IMG/VR virus record: IMGVR_UViG_3300032246_000393
Coordinates: 1-64,000 of that record
DNA: 64,000 nucleotides
Origin: a virus
Strand: one strand, 5' to 3'
Shown: in pieces, positions 63,949 to 64,000 of the stretch
How positions within the stretch are numbered: the stretch's first letter is position 1
Layout of the letters: each line of letters starts with the position of its first letter
Made by a program: the position numbers and the translations under genes
The notes under the pieces: generated by a model
What the model was told of the DNA's origin: nothing
What the model saw: only the letters and a program-made list of their open reading frames with translations
Databases searched by the model: none

Positions 63949-64000
63949 GGTACTCTCCTTAAGTTGGTTTACTACTCCACCTTTTGCAAAAAGCTCACCT

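Overview
This 64 kb window looks like almost the whole genome of a lytic, tailed double-stranded DNA phage, probably short-tailed (podovirus-like), of the kind known mainly from aquatic metagenomes. It has terminase, portal, capsid, neck and tail-tube-like genes, several internal virion (ejection) protein candidates, and a holin and endolysin. I see no tape-measure protein, baseplate, integrase or repressor, no single-subunit RNA polymerase and no tRNA. Transcription therefore most likely uses the host RNA polymerase, and sigma70-type promoters are visible. The host cannot be named from the sequence. A phage-encoded signal-peptide protein next to a lipoprotein suggests a Gram-negative host.

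Layout. (a) 1-8705, minus strand: head and packaging genes, read right to left: small and large terminase, a 2-oxoglutarate oxygenase, portal, a GroES-like co-chaperonin, scaffold candidate, two head-associated proteins and the start of the major capsid gene, which runs off the left edge. (b) 8706-9349: a 640 bp divergent control region with G-rich repeats and three 21 bp direct repeats, a candidate origin or late promoter region. (c) 9350-32474, plus strand: early and replication genes in five apparent transcription units. P1 (9243) drives one gene that ends in a double terminator. P2 (10458) drives small genes and a 345 aa unknown. P3 (12947) drives a MoxR AAA+/VWA-metallopeptidase/DUF3150-like module and many small genes, ending at a terminator at 19771. 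P4 (19809) drives a VRR-NUC nuclease, a family A DNA polymerase, two envelope proteins, a Cas4-like nuclease and a SNF2-type helicase. P5 (27715) drives two conserved phage proteins, an HTH protein and a primase-helicase, ending at a terminator at 32518. (d) 32547-63948, minus strand: virion and lysis genes. These include a 2892 aa giant protein with a GHKL ATPase and two zinc-peptidase motifs, other internal virion proteins, tail proteins, a lysis cassette, two glycine-rich fibre genes each followed by a 2-oxoglutarate oxygenase, tail-fibre proteins, neck proteins and small basic proteins. The right edge probably joins the left edge through the missing part of the capsid gene, so the map appears circular or permuted.

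The most unusual signal is a 15 bp palindrome, CCTAACAATGTTAGG. Seventeen copies or near-copies lie between 9207 and 21598 and I found none elsewhere. They sit downstream of the three related promoters P1-P3, in or beside terminators, over start codons, and inside at least seven genes, where only the two stop-free reading frames are used. It looks like a phage-specific operator, RNA hairpin or spreading miniature repeat. The other strong candidates for new biology are the GHKL/zincin giant virion protein, the secreted FlgT/DUF4384-like plus LPP20-like lipoprotein pair inside the replication operon, the duplicated fibre/oxygenase cassette, and a structured leader RNA after P5 with two mutually exclusive helices.
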